Shown one piece after another: positions 18,385 to 27,206 of a stretch of DNA of 64,000 nt. The DNA lies in assembly GCA_963702765.1 (NCBI GenBank), contig CAVPEB010000023.1:62001-126000 (forward strand), in the 5' to 3' direction. How positions within the stretch are numbered: position 1 is the stretch's first letter; every line of letters starts with the position of its first letter. A program made the translations under genes and the position numbers. The notes under the pieces are model-generated. The model searched no databases, was not told the origin of the DNA, and worked only from the letters and a program-made list of their open reading frames with translations. Origin of the DNA: DATMNR01 sp963702765 (GTDB taxonomy: Bacteria; Chloroflexota; Ktedonobacteria; Ktedonobacterales; Ktedonobacteraceae).

Positions 18385-19126
18385 ATGGCGCGTGCTTCCA
18401 TTGACTATTGCTCCTCAGCAATATCATATTGATCTGAGCGAGCAACTACTTGAGGCAGCATTGCCAGGTGAACCTGCAACACTATATTGGTCAAAGGCTG
18501 AGTCTACAGGGTTAGTTTTAGGATTCTCCCAAAAGGAGAGTGTTCTCAATCAAGCTGCCTTGATTACTCAGCCAATCCCCCTCTATCACCGACGCGCGGG
18601 TGGAACCGCGGTTTTAGTAGGCCCGAACCTGCTCAGTTTAGATGTGATATTGCCAGCAGGGCATCCATTTATATTACCTGATATTGTTGAGTCTTATCGC
18701 TGGTTTGGCACAGTGTGGGTAAAAACGCTTGGAAGTTTAGGAGTTGAAACACGCGTAGTTCTACCAGAAGAAGCGCATGTACAACGTGCTTTACTCAAAC
18801 AAGAAGCGACCCAAAGCAGGGAAGCTATCCTCAATCGTGCCTGTTTCGGCTCAATCTCGTCATATGAAGTGATAGCGGAAGAGCGTAAAGTTGTGGGGTT
18901 GGATATGATTCGCCGCCAAGCAGGTAGTCTGTTACAGGCAGGGCTGCTACTCAAATGGGACATAGAGCCATTAGTAGAGCTGCTTGGCCATACTCCAGAA
19001 GAACAGGTTATTTTACGTGAAGGGCTGCCAGAACGAGCTATAGGGTTAGATTCGCTCTTAGGTCGCGCTGTTTCAGCGACGGAGGTAATCTCCGCATTTG
19101 AAGAAGCGCTTTCAACGATACTATAA
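18371..19126 (+). CDS. Lipoate-protein ligase A-like (BPL/LplA/LipB family) protein
   Basis: About 250 residues. RRAGGTAVLVGPNLLSLDV is the LplA substrate-binding RRxGGG-like box, and ACFGSISSYEVIAEERKVVG carries the catalytic Lys segment (RKVVG). The C-terminal accessory domain is reduced. It probably transfers lipoyl or octanoyl groups or another acyl chain to a carrier. The start is unresolved: TTG at 18371 and GTG at 18392 are in frame and neither has a good ribosome site; translation is probably coupled to the MFS stop at 18384. Confidence 0.75.
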   Translation: MSVHKWRVLPLTIAPQQYHIDLSEQLLEAALPGEPATLYWSKAESTGLVLGFSQKESVLNQAALITQPIPLYHRRAGGTAVLVGPNLLSLDVILPAGHPFILPDIVESYRWFGTVWVKTLGSLGVETRVVLPEEAHVQRALLKQEATQSREAILNRACFGSISSYEVIAEERKVVGLDMIRRQAGSLLQAGLLLKWDIEPLVELLGHTPEEQVILREGLPERAIGLDSLLGRAVSATEVISAFEEALSTIL

Positions 19127-19229
19127 AAAAGAGCCGACCCTTGACACATCTACCTTATACATCCTATAACAAAAATGCCTATAGTTCTTTTAGGAAAATA
19201 TTCTGAAACTATTGAAAGGTTAGATCAAT

Positions 19230-20066
19230 ATGGCAGATAGAAATGCTCCTGGAGCAATACAGGTAATTAATACGCCTGACTACGAGGCAATGATGATTGG
19301 AGCACATCCGGACGATGACGATTTCGGGGCTGGAGGAACCAGTGCACTTTGGGCAAAGCAAGGCAAAAAGATAGTATGGGTAGTAATGACTGATGGAACC
19401 GAAGGGAGCGAGGTTCCATCGTATATTGATACAGATTTAATGCTCGAACGTGAACAAGAACAGCGCATGGCGTGCGAAACGCTTGGTGTTCAAGCTGTTG
19501 AGTTTCTGCGTTTTTCGGATGGACATTTGACGAACAATGAAGCGGCCCGAAAAGCTATTGTGAGGTTGATTCGCAAATATCGCCCGCGTGTCGTTTTCAC
19601 ACATGATCCAACCCAGCACATCTATGCTCCCGATCCTTATGAAAAACCCGAGGACACCGCATATCTAAATCATCCCGATCATAGAGCTACCGGCAATATT
19701 GTACTCGACGCTATCTTTCCAGGGGTAGGTAATCCTCGTTCTTATCGTGAACTTCTTTCAGAAGGGTTCCTGCCTTATCAGGTTCACGAACTTTACCTTT
19801 TCTTCACTGGCGAAGATAACACCTTTATTGACATCAGCGAGACCATCGAACTCAAAGTTAAAGGGCTACAATGCCATGTGACTCAGTTTGGTCCAGAGGC
19901 GAATATTCTTGATATGATGCGAAGGTGGGGGGCTGAGACTGCAAAGGAGGCAAAGGAGAAGAAAGGCTTAGAGATGGAGTACGCTGAAGCTTTCCGTAGA
20001 ATCAAGCTCTATGTCCCCAAAGAAGAAAGAACGGAATCAAACAAAGAAGAAGAAATGGAAATGTAG
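19230..20066 (+). CDS. PIG-L/LmbE-family deacetylase
   Basis: 278 residues. AHPDDDDFG (residues 25-33) and HPDHR (about 150-154) are the zinc-binding motifs of the PIG-L family, which removes acetyl groups from GlcNAc-type substrates. In related bacteria such enzymes act in thiol (mycothiol or bacillithiol) or glycan pathways. No MshA, MshC or BshC partner is adjacent, so the substrate is open. The C-terminus is highly charged and Glu-rich. Followed by a strong terminator. Confidence 0.85.
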   Translation: MADRNAPGAIQVINTPDYEAMMIGAHPDDDDFGAGGTSALWAKQGKKIVWVVMTDGTEGSEVPSYIDTDLMLEREQEQRMACETLGVQAVEFLRFSDGHLTNNEAARKAIVRLIRKYRPRVVFTHDPTQHIYAPDPYEKPEDTAYLNHPDHRATGNIVLDAIFPGVGNPRSYRELLSEGFLPYQVHELYLFFTGEDNTFIDISETIELKVKGLQCHVTQFGPEANILDMMRRWGAETAKEAKEKKGLEMEYAEAFRRIKLYVPKEERTESNKEEEMEM

Positions 20067-20079
20067 ATAGATACATCAC

Positions 20080-20121
20080 ACTTCCCTGGATATTATCGTT
20101 CGAACGTCCAGGGAAGTTTTC
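20080..20121 (+). terminator. Rho-independent terminator after the PIG-L gene
   Basis: Perfect 11-bp arms ACTTCCCTGGA and TCCAGGGAAGT followed by TTTTC. Sits between convergent genes and could serve the rightward unit. Confidence 0.8.
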
Positions 20122-20128
20122 TTTCCAG

Positions 20129-21186
20129 TTATTGTGGCGTTACAATGGCATAGAAGCCTTCCCACCAATTCAAGAACTGAGCGCGCGAGAGCACTTTGCG
20201 ATTCCAGAGAGATGAATCGGCAAGTTTCACTATGTTGCTATTTCCACCAGTCACAACGAGAAGATGTCCTCCAGCATATCTATCTGGCGGAAAACTTACA
20301 ATGACAGGCTTGCCGCTATTAGCAACAGAATAATCTGGTCAAGAGATAGATTATGACCCCACGTCGTTTTGAAACCAAAACGGGTGGCAGTGCGCTGTAT
20401 GCCTATATCTTCAAGTAATCCCAATTGTGGTGTAATTTCACCAATTTGAGCTTCGACTTTCAAAACATCTGTTATGCGATAATGACGGCCATACGAGTCG
20501 AACACCTCGGTCATTGAAGCGGTCGAACAGGCAGAATATGCCCAGAGTTGGAATTCTTGTGTCGAATTATATTGTGCTGGATCAAGTTGGCTGAGACGCA
20601 CAAGATTTTGTGACGCCTGAAAGTTAGGTGTTTGAGTCGTTTTTACAGGCGTGTTCAGGTTAAACAAGAGCAAGTTGATCAAGGCTTGATGAGGAAGCAC
20701 AAAGTTCAGAGCATAGATGCCAAGAATGAAAATGGACACAAGGCCGATAACGATTACAGAATAGGGAACTGACTCCTTTGTATTACGCCACTTGAGGTGT
20801 TCAAATACTGCCGAGGCTGAAATATATCGCGCAATACGAAATTCACGCCCTATATTGAGATGATCATATCGCACTGGCATCGAATCCACAACACGTCGTT
20901 GAGCAACAGGCAATGGACGATCTATGTAGCGTTGTGCTGAAGGAACAGCATCAACAACGCGTCTACGCGGTAAGGGTATTGGATCGATACTCCGTATTCT
21001 TCTCGAAGGGATGGGTTCAAGCATCCGTTCTCGGCGCATTGGGGCTGAACGAATGTCGCGACTACTCCTGCGCGCTATAGCAAATTCAGGCTGCCGATCC
21101 TGTTCTTTAGACTTCGTGGAAAGAAAAAAGCCGATCACCGTGATGATGAGGGCAAAAACGAGCAGCATGAGCAGGAGAAGGAACAT
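20129..21186 (-). CDS. Membrane-anchored C39-like cysteine protease, one frameshift
   Basis: An N-terminal helix (1-23), an Arg/Pro-rich cytosolic linker with repeats of the type RRVVDAVP (60-110), a second helix (about 142-165), then a C39-like domain: YSACSTASMTEVF holds the putative nucleophile Cys. The frame breaks near 20,330. One base over, it continues SGKPVIVSFPPDRYAGGHLLVVTGG, which supplies the catalytic His, and ends at 20129 after WWEGFYAIVTPQ. Restoring one base gives a complete domain of about 350 residues. Probably an extracellular peptidase anchored to the membrane. Confidence 0.65.
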
Positions 21187-21370
21187 AAATACGGACTCCT
21201 AGCTTTGTTTGCAAGTAAAAATAGGTTGAATAAATAAGATCGAATTAGCACAATTTTTCTAAAACTGTACTCAAAAAGTATACCATATGGCACTAGCTAA
21301 AACAACGGTTAAATTGTACAGTTTTGCTGATTGGCTGGGATAGAAAGCACTCGCCTAAGCACGTGTGTAG

Positions 21371-21502
21371 CACCAGGACAGCGCAAGCGCACATACCCCG
21401 TACCTCTATGTATGAGCGTGTAAGCCACCAGGACAGCGCAAGCGCCCCAACCACCCATCATCCGCTCCCCTGTCCCTACAAATCATGATTGGCGCAAGCG
21501 CC
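21371..21502. repeat. Short GC-rich direct repeats with a GCGCAAGCGC core
   Basis: CACCAGGACAGCGCAAGCGC occurs at 21371-21390 and 21426-21445 with a period of 55 bp, and a third core GGCGCAAGCGCC lies at 21491-21502. The core is nearly self-complementary. Lies in the gap 21187-21646, which has no gene. Confidence 0.6.
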
Positions 21503-21572
21503 AAGACATCCCACGTTAGCAGTACGAGTCAAAGAAGAACTGGTCTACGCTCACGTACATTACTGAACGTTC

Positions 21573-21641
21573 TGTCAAGAACAGGAAACATCCCTAACGG
21601 ACAAGGCATCTTATGTTAGGGATGTTTCCCTGTTCTTGACA
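21573..21641 (-). terminator. Long inverted repeat downstream of the acyl-CoA synthetase
   Basis: Arms of 26 and 27 bp (21573-21598 and 21615-21641) pair with one bulged base; the arm starts TGTCAAGAACAGGAAACATC. The loop is 16 bp. It lies 6 bp beyond the 3' end of the leftward synthetase gene. It may act as a bidirectional terminator or be a miniature mobile element; no T-run follows on either side. Confidence 0.6.
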
Positions 21642-21646
21642 CTTCA

Positions 21647-23254
21647 CTATACGTACTGACTTCTCAACACTTTTTTATCGAATTTTCCTACGCTTGTCTT
21701 AGGGATGACATCAACAAAGGCAACATCGTCAGGAAGCCACCATTTGGCAACATGCGGGCGCAAGTAATCGATAATCTCCTCTTTTGTGATCTGTCCATTA
21801 TAATCTGGTTTTGCCACTACGAACGCCATAGGGCGTTCGTCCCACTTCGGATCTGGGATGCCTATCACACATGCTTCCAGGACCTTTGAATGGCCCATTA
21901 TCAGGCCCTCCAGCTCGACTGAAGAAATCCACTCACCACCCGATTTCACCAGATCTTTCGTACGATCAACAAGTTGGATTATACCGTCTTCATCGACTAC
22001 AGCAACGTCACCAGTACGCAGCCAGCCCTCGGCGAATTTGGCATTGGATTCGCTATCCATATAGTAGGAGCGAGCGATCCAAGGACCGCGTACCTGAAGT
22101 TCACCATAGCTTGTATTATCCCATGGCACCTCCTCACCGGTTTCCATACTGACAACGCGAAAATCGACGCAAGGTAGAATCGTACCTTGCCTGGCTTTGA
22201 TGCGGAATTGCTCACTAAGCGGTAGATCTTGCTGGTAGCTGCGAAGTTTAGAGACAGAAGCTAGAGGTGAGGTTTCGGTCATACCCCAGGCATGGACAAT
22301 ATTAACGCCTTTGTTATACAGTCCCTCTATCAAGGAACGAGGCACTGCAGAACCACCACAATAAATGGCACGCAATGAGGTAAGATCGACGGGTTCCTTT
22401 TCAATTACACTCAACATGCCAATCCAAATTGTGGGTACGCCAGCGGCAAGAGTTACATGTTCTTGAGACATCAGGTGCGCTATTCTTGCGGGGTCCATAA
22501 AACGCCCGGGGAAGACGATGTTCGCTCCCATCATAATGCTTGCATGTGGAAAGCCCCAGGCATTCGCATGGAACATTGGCACCACTGGTAAAACAGTATC
22601 ACGTTCAGAAAGGGCTGCGCCATCCGCAAGGCCAACACCCATGGAGTGTAGGAAAGTGGAACGATGGCTGTAGATTACTCCCTTAGGATTACCGGTTGTA
22701 CCTGATGTATAACACATTGCGGCTGCCGCATTTTCATCGAGTCGGGGCCAATCATATTCTTCAGGTTGACCAGCAATGAAGGTTTCATAGTCCACTGAAG
22801 GTTGCAGTTTACCTGTAGCAGCCGGAGCGTCGCCCATAATCACATATTGCTTGACGGTAGTCAGTTGATCGGCCAGGCTTTCAAGGATAGGCACCAGATC
22901 ACCATCGACGAAGATCATAGAATCTTCTGCGTTATTGATAATGTAGATCAATTGATCAGCGAATAGGCGAATGTTGAGAGTGTGTAATACAGCTCCCATA
23001 CAAGGAATTCCAAAATATAATTCGAGGTGACGATACGTATTCCAACCGAATGTGGCAATGCGGTCACCTTCTTTCACGCCTGCACGATGCAGTGCGTTAG
23101 AAAGTTGTGCTGTACGTTGACCCCAATCACCGAATGTGTAGCGATGAAGGCCAGAGTCAGTCTGAGTGACGATTTCTTTACGATAAAATAAACGAACGGC
23201 CCGGTTGTAAAAATGCTGTAATGTCAAGGGATAGTCCATCATTAAGCCTTGCAT
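21647..23254 (-). CDS. Long-chain acyl-CoA synthetase (AMP-binding)
   Basis: 535 residues from the ATG at 23254, supported by CAGGAGG; the longer frame lacks a site. Motifs: YTSGTTGNPKGVIYSHRS (P-loop A3), the middle adenylate motif in HAWGMTETSP, GWLRTGDVAVVDEDG (A7-A8 hinge) and the catalytic Lys near the end in TSVGKFDKKVLR. It activates a carboxylic acid to acyl-AMP and then acyl-CoA, most likely medium- or long-chain fatty acids for beta-oxidation. Not in an evident operon. Confidence 0.9.
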   Translation of the reverse strand: MQGLMMDYPLTLQHFYNRAVRLFYRKEIVTQTDSGLHRYTFGDWGQRTAQLSNALHRAGVKEGDRIATFGWNTYRHLELYFGIPCMGAVLHTLNIRLFADQLIYIINNAEDSMIFVDGDLVPILESLADQLTTVKQYVIMGDAPAATGKLQPSVDYETFIAGQPEEYDWPRLDENAAAAMCYTSGTTGNPKGVIYSHRSTFLHSMGVGLADGAALSERDTVLPVVPMFHANAWGFPHASIMMGANIVFPGRFMDPARIAHLMSQEHVTLAAGVPTIWIGMLSVIEKEPVDLTSLRAIYCGGSAVPRSLIEGLYNKGVNIVHAWGMTETSPLASVSKLRSYQQDLPLSEQFRIKARQGTILPCVDFRVVSMETGEEVPWDNTSYGELQVRGPWIARSYYMDSESNAKFAEGWLRTGDVAVVDEDGIIQLVDRTKDLVKSGGEWISSVELEGLIMGHSKVLEACVIGIPDPKWDERPMAFVVAKPDYNGQITKEEIIDYLRPHVAKWWLPDDVAFVDVIPKTSVGKFDKKVLRSQYV

Positions 23255-23578
23255 ATATACCTCCTGAACAGTGTGACGATACTTTATCGGGATTGCAATC
23301 AGTGAGCCACTGGTAATTGTAATTCTACAAGGCCTGAATGAATTACTCAAGTTTTATGCAGAGTTTTCTTTTTTTTGCTCATCAATATAGGAAAATATTC
23401 CAAACTGTTGTCGCCTGCTTACTTGTCTGGTATGCTGTATATAGTAGAGTATCTCATAGAAATTGACACTATCTGTAAGGATGAGGCGTGTAAAGTATGA
23501 ACCTGTAGACAGAAAGTGCGAAATTGCACTTACATGATGAATTGTTTCTCTACATTAAGAATTATGGAGCTTCGGAAG

Positions 23579-23788
23579 ATGACCTTACAGCAAAACACAA
23601 GACGTGCTCGCGGCCTGGCCGCAATGAGCCCAGAACGCCGAAGAGAGATTGCCAGGATGGGTGGACGTACCTCACAGGCCCGTGGAACTGCTCATCAGTG
23701 GACAGCAGAGGAAGCTTCAGTAGCGGGCAAGAAAGGAAGTGCCCGCTACTTGCTCAAAAAAGCGGATGAGAGTAGATCCACTCAGTGA
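23579..23788 (+). CDS. YciG/KGG-motif stress protein
   Basis: 69 residues, very basic. The segment RGLAAMSPERRREIARMGG followed by AHQWTAEEASVAGKKG holds two KGG-type repeats as in YciG and fungal Con-10 proteins, small stress-induced proteins of unknown biochemical role. The ATG at 23579 follows GGAG; further ATGs upstream lack sites. Its last 7 bases overlap the 3' end of folC, which converges on it. Confidence 0.75.
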   Translation: MTLQQNTRRARGLAAMSPERRREIARMGGRTSQARGTAHQWTAEEASVAGKKGSARYLLKKADESRSTQ

Positions 23789-25233
23789 TCTATACTCTCA
23801 ATATTTGCTGCTGCGACTGTATCTCCTCGAGCTGCGGCCCAGCGAAGCACTTCTCCTGCAAGGTAGAGCGAGCCAGTCGCGCAGATCAGGTCTTCTCTAC
23901 TTGCTATGCTCAGGGCAAGATTCATAGCAGCACGGCTATCCTGTGTAGTATAGATTTGTACATTAGGTGCATATTGAGCAAAGGTTTCTTGCATTTTTTC
24001 TATTGTCGCAGCACGTGGATGGACCATGCGTGTTAGTATTACCGCATCGACGAACTGCAATGCTTTCGCTATGCCAACAAGGTCCTTGTCACGTGCAAGG
24101 CTCAATACTATAATCAAACGCTGCGATACAAATGAGTCGCGCAAGGCCTGTAAGAGTTTTTCCATAGAATCAGCATTATGCGCTCCATCAACAACAACTG
24201 TAGGGTTGTGTTCAACAACATCGATCCGGGCAGGCCAACGCACATCGCGCAAACCAACACGCAAGGCCTGTTCATCCCATGAAATACCCTTTTTGCGTAG
24301 TTCATCCAAGGCAGCCAGGGCAAGTGTGGCATTTTCGAGTTGATGCTGACCCGCGAGGGGAATTTCCAACTGGGAATACGTGTGTTCGGGTGTCCAGACG
24401 GTAAATCGCTGGTGTTCCTCAGTACGTTCTTCTAACTGATAACAGTAACTTATCGGAGGTATGCGACCTTGCTCAACCTCAATCTGAGCAAGATCAGCCT
24501 CAGAGGAGCCAATGCGCACCATGCGAGCATGCTGTTTATTACTCACAAATTCAATTGCCAGGAGCGCCTCAATAGGACGAGCAGAAGTGACAACCACTCC
24601 ATTCGGCTTTATGATACCAGCCTTTTCGGTAGCAATATGGTTTAATGTTTCACCTAAGATCTGCATATGATCATAGCTGATCGAGGCTATCACCGAGACA
24701 AGAGGATGGGTGACATTCGTTGAATCGAGGCGTCCACCCAGACCAACTTCTATTACCGCGTGCTGCACATGCTGCTGGTGAAAATAATAGAGAGCGAGCG
24801 CCGTGGCTACCTCATAGGTTATGAATGGGCCCAACTCACTACGCTGCTCTAACTCTTCTACTGCAGCACGCACAACTGGCACCAATTCTGCAACTTCGGC
24901 TTCACTAATGAAGTTACCTTTGACACGCATGCGTTCACGAAACGTATGTAGATCAGGTTGCGTATACAGACCAGTACGTATCCCGGCTTCACGTAAAACT
25001 CGTTCCACGAAAACTGCGGTAGATCCCTTTCCTTTTGTGCCAGCGATTAACGTGTTTGTATAGTTGAGTTGCGGGTTGCCGAGCGCACTGAGGAGTTGGG
25101 ATTCTCGTTTCAAATTTTCTTCAGGATTGCGAGTTCCTGAACCACTAAGCTCAAAACCGCTAAGGCTGTAGAGATAGGCTAATGCTTCTTGATAATTCAA
25201 TGGATTTCGACCCTTTTTAGATCTGAGATACAT
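23782..25233 (-). CDS. folC: Dihydrofolate synthase / folylpolyglutamate synthase
   Basis: 483 residues. The Mur-ligase-like ATP site is TLIAGTKGKGSTAVFVERVL (GTKGKGS), followed by the FolC-typical ITYEVATALALYYF and VGLGGRLDSTN (the metal-binding omega loop), DHMQILG, the KAGIIKP motif and DGAHN in the C-terminal domain. It adds glutamate to dihydropteroate and to folates. The start ATG at 25233 is inside an open frame; the first 10 residues are basic and could be trimmed. Monocistronic. Confidence 0.92.
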   Translation of the reverse strand: MYLRSKKGRNPLNYQEALAYLYSLSGFELSGSGTRNPEENLKRESQLLSALGNPQLNYTNTLIAGTKGKGSTAVFVERVLREAGIRTGLYTQPDLHTFRERMRVKGNFISEAEVAELVPVVRAAVEELEQRSELGPFITYEVATALALYYFHQQHVQHAVIEVGLGGRLDSTNVTHPLVSVIASISYDHMQILGETLNHIATEKAGIIKPNGVVVTSARPIEALLAIEFVSNKQHARMVRIGSSEADLAQIEVEQGRIPPISYCYQLEERTEEHQRFTVWTPEHTYSQLEIPLAGQHQLENATLALAALDELRKKGISWDEQALRVGLRDVRWPARIDVVEHNPTVVVDGAHNADSMEKLLQALRDSFVSQRLIIVLSLARDKDLVGIAKALQFVDAVILTRMVHPRAATIEKMQETFAQYAPNVQIYTTQDSRAAMNLALSIASREDLICATGSLYLAGEVLRWAAARGDTVAAANIESIDH

Positions 25234-25245
25234 AGCTAGTTATTC

Positions 25246-25320
25246 TTGCGGGCCTACGGCCCGCCTTTGAGGAGGAAGTTGGGGCACAGCCCCAAACCCC
25301 AGGTGAAGGCCGCGGCCCTT
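25246..25320. repeat. GC-rich stem-loops in the folC upstream region
   Basis: GCGGGCC-TAC-GGCCCGC, then TTGGGG-CACA-GCCCCAA and GGCCGCGGCC follow each other within 75 bp. The region is G+C-rich compared with its surroundings. Confidence 0.5.
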
Positions 25321-25322
25321 AT

Positions 25323-25432
25323 CAATCCTGCTTCAGTTGGTACTCCCAGCTATGAGTGAATGTCAGTTGTATAGTAACAATCCTGCTTCAGTTGGTACTC
25401 CCAGCTATACGTGGAAGTCAGTTGTTTGGTAA
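25323..25432. repeat. Two tandem 55-bp repeats
   Basis: Copies at 25323-25377 and 25378-25432 share CAATCCTGCTTCAGTTGGTA and the following CTCCCAGCTAT, then diverge at a few positions before GTCAGTTGT. Located between folC and the zinc-finger gene, read from divergent sides. Confidence 0.75.
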
Positions 25433-25509
25433 GAAAGATGGTTTCATGATATCACAGTTGACAGAAATCTTCTCTTGACGCACAATGCATTTAACTGTAT
25501 CAAAGGAAA

Positions 25510-26013
25510 ATGAAAAAGATGAGTGAGAGAACTGAGTTAAAGGCAAAGCGCAGCAGCACTTCACATGCCTATAGTTGTCATGAATGCAGTGAAGAAGCCC
25601 TAGGACGATGTCCTCATTGCCATAAGAGCTTATGTATGGATCATTTTCCCAGAATGCTTCATGCTCCTTGCGCTCAAAATTATATGAAGCATGCACAGAT
25701 ACACGTATGCTACGTTTGTGGCACTCGGGTCAATCCTGATCAATGGTCGCTTTCACGGACATCTCATCGAATAGATAATTTCACATGCAACGGCTGTGGA
25801 CGCTATATTTGTGACGAACACCACACCAAAGTCAAAAAAGAACAAATCTCTGTTGTACGTGAGGGATTACGAGGTCATCGTTATCAAATAACCTCGCGCT
25901 ACTGCGAACTCTGTGCGCCCATCTCGCGTGTTGGAGGCATCAAAACTCTGTCATACCTGGTCGTGTTTGCTGGAACAGTATTGGCAGGTATTTTTTTCCA
26001 TTTTCACCCATAG
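25510..26013 (+). CDS. Membrane-anchored zinc-finger protein, function unknown
   Basis: 167 residues. Three Cys/His clusters (CHECSEEALGRCPHCHKSLC, CYVCGTR, and CNGCGRYICDEHH then CELC) resemble B-box or AN1-like treble-clef zinc fingers. A single C-terminal helix (about 147-164) anchors it to the membrane, leaving the fingers in the cytosol or outside. The start may be 25510 or the ATG at 25519; AAAGGAAAA serves either. A polyprenyl synthase gene follows 57 bp later on the same strand. Confidence 0.7.
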   Translation: MKKMSERTELKAKRSSTSHAYSCHECSEEALGRCPHCHKSLCMDHFPRMLHAPCAQNYMKHAQIHVCYVCGTRVNPDQWSLSRTSHRIDNFTCNGCGRYICDEHHTKVKKEQISVVREGLRGHRYQITSRYCELCAPISRVGGIKTLSYLVVFAGTVLAGIFFHFHP

Positions 26014-26070
26014 TACAAGCATTCAGGAGGAAGAAGTAGCACTACTACTTGTATCTGCTTCTAAAACAGC

Positions 26071-27202
26071 ATGTCATTAACACCAACTATACAATCTACG
26101 CTACAACGCTATCAACCAGAAATACTTGCATCACTACAGAGTACAATTCAGCGAGCGAGAGCCAGTTCGGCACTTCAAGAAGCAAGTAATCTAGCTCCTT
26201 TCTATGGACAAATGCAGTACCACCTCGGGTGGGTAGATACCAATTTTTCACCTGTAACTGGCAATCCGGGAAAGCTCATGCGCCCAACATTACTACTACT
26301 GGCATATGAAGCGACATGGTGAACTAACCCAGCATACCGAAACGGAACAGCATAATGCCAGCCATTTACGTCGCGCATTACCAGCAGCGGCGTCGATAGA
26401 GTTAACGCATAACTTTACATTGATTCATGACGATATTGAGGATGGTGATAGAGAACGCAGGCATCGCCAGACACTCTGGAATGTGTGGGGAATTCCACAA
26501 GCGATTAATACTGGCGATGGCATGTTTGCGCTAGCTCGTTACGCGCTCTGGGATGTGGTCGATGAAGGTGTGGACCCCTCGATTGCCGTTCAACTAGGAG
26601 CCGTGCTTGACAAGGCCTGCCTTGTGCTTTCTGAAGGCCAGCACCTGGATATCAGCTTTGAAAATCGAGATGATATTTCTGTTGCAATGTATGTGGATAT
26701 GATTGGCCGCAAGACCGCCACGTTAATGGGCTGTGCAGCTGAAATGGGAGCCATGTTAGGGACACGCGATCCAGAAACAATTTTTCGCTTACGCAGCTTT
26801 GGATTTTCCATTGGCACAGCTTTTCAAGTACGAGATGATATGCTCGGCGTCTGGGCAAGCACTGAAAAGTCAGGCAAGACGCCAGCCGGAGATATTTATC
26901 GCCGCAAAAAGAGTCTGCCCGCTTTGCACGCACTCGAACACGCGGCAGCTACTGATCAGCAGTTTTTACGCCAGGTGTATACACAAAAGACACCTCTTAT
27001 AACTACCCAAGTTGAAGAAGTATTGGCAATTTTTGAGCGCACTCATACCAAAGAATTTTGCTGTTCGTTCTTGATTGAACAGTGTCAAAAAGCATATGAA
27101 GCCCTCGCAGATGTCCCACGTAACTCACATAAGATCGCTCATCGCGCAATTAGTGATATGGAAATGCTGGTACGCTTTATTGAAGCGACAGCAAAGGAAT
27201 AA
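26071..27202 (+). CDS. Polyprenyl (isoprenyl) diphosphate synthase, one frameshift
   Basis: The first frame (26071-26322) gives the N-terminus with GKLMRPTLLLLAYEA. The second, from about 26310, gives HLRRALPAAASIELTHNF, IHDDIEDGDRERR (first Asp-rich motif), GQHLDISFE and FQVRDDMLGVWAS (second Asp-rich motif). One base restores a normal protein of about 375 residues. It condenses IPP with allylic diphosphates to make C20-C40 chains for quinones or carotenoids. The second motif has Gly where Asp is common (DDMLG), seen in several long-chain homologues. Confidence 0.8.
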
Positions 27203-27206
27203 CATC

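Noticed and set aside
21371..21502. CRISPR array
   Set aside because: Only two full repeats and a partial third with unequal context; no cas genes in the window.
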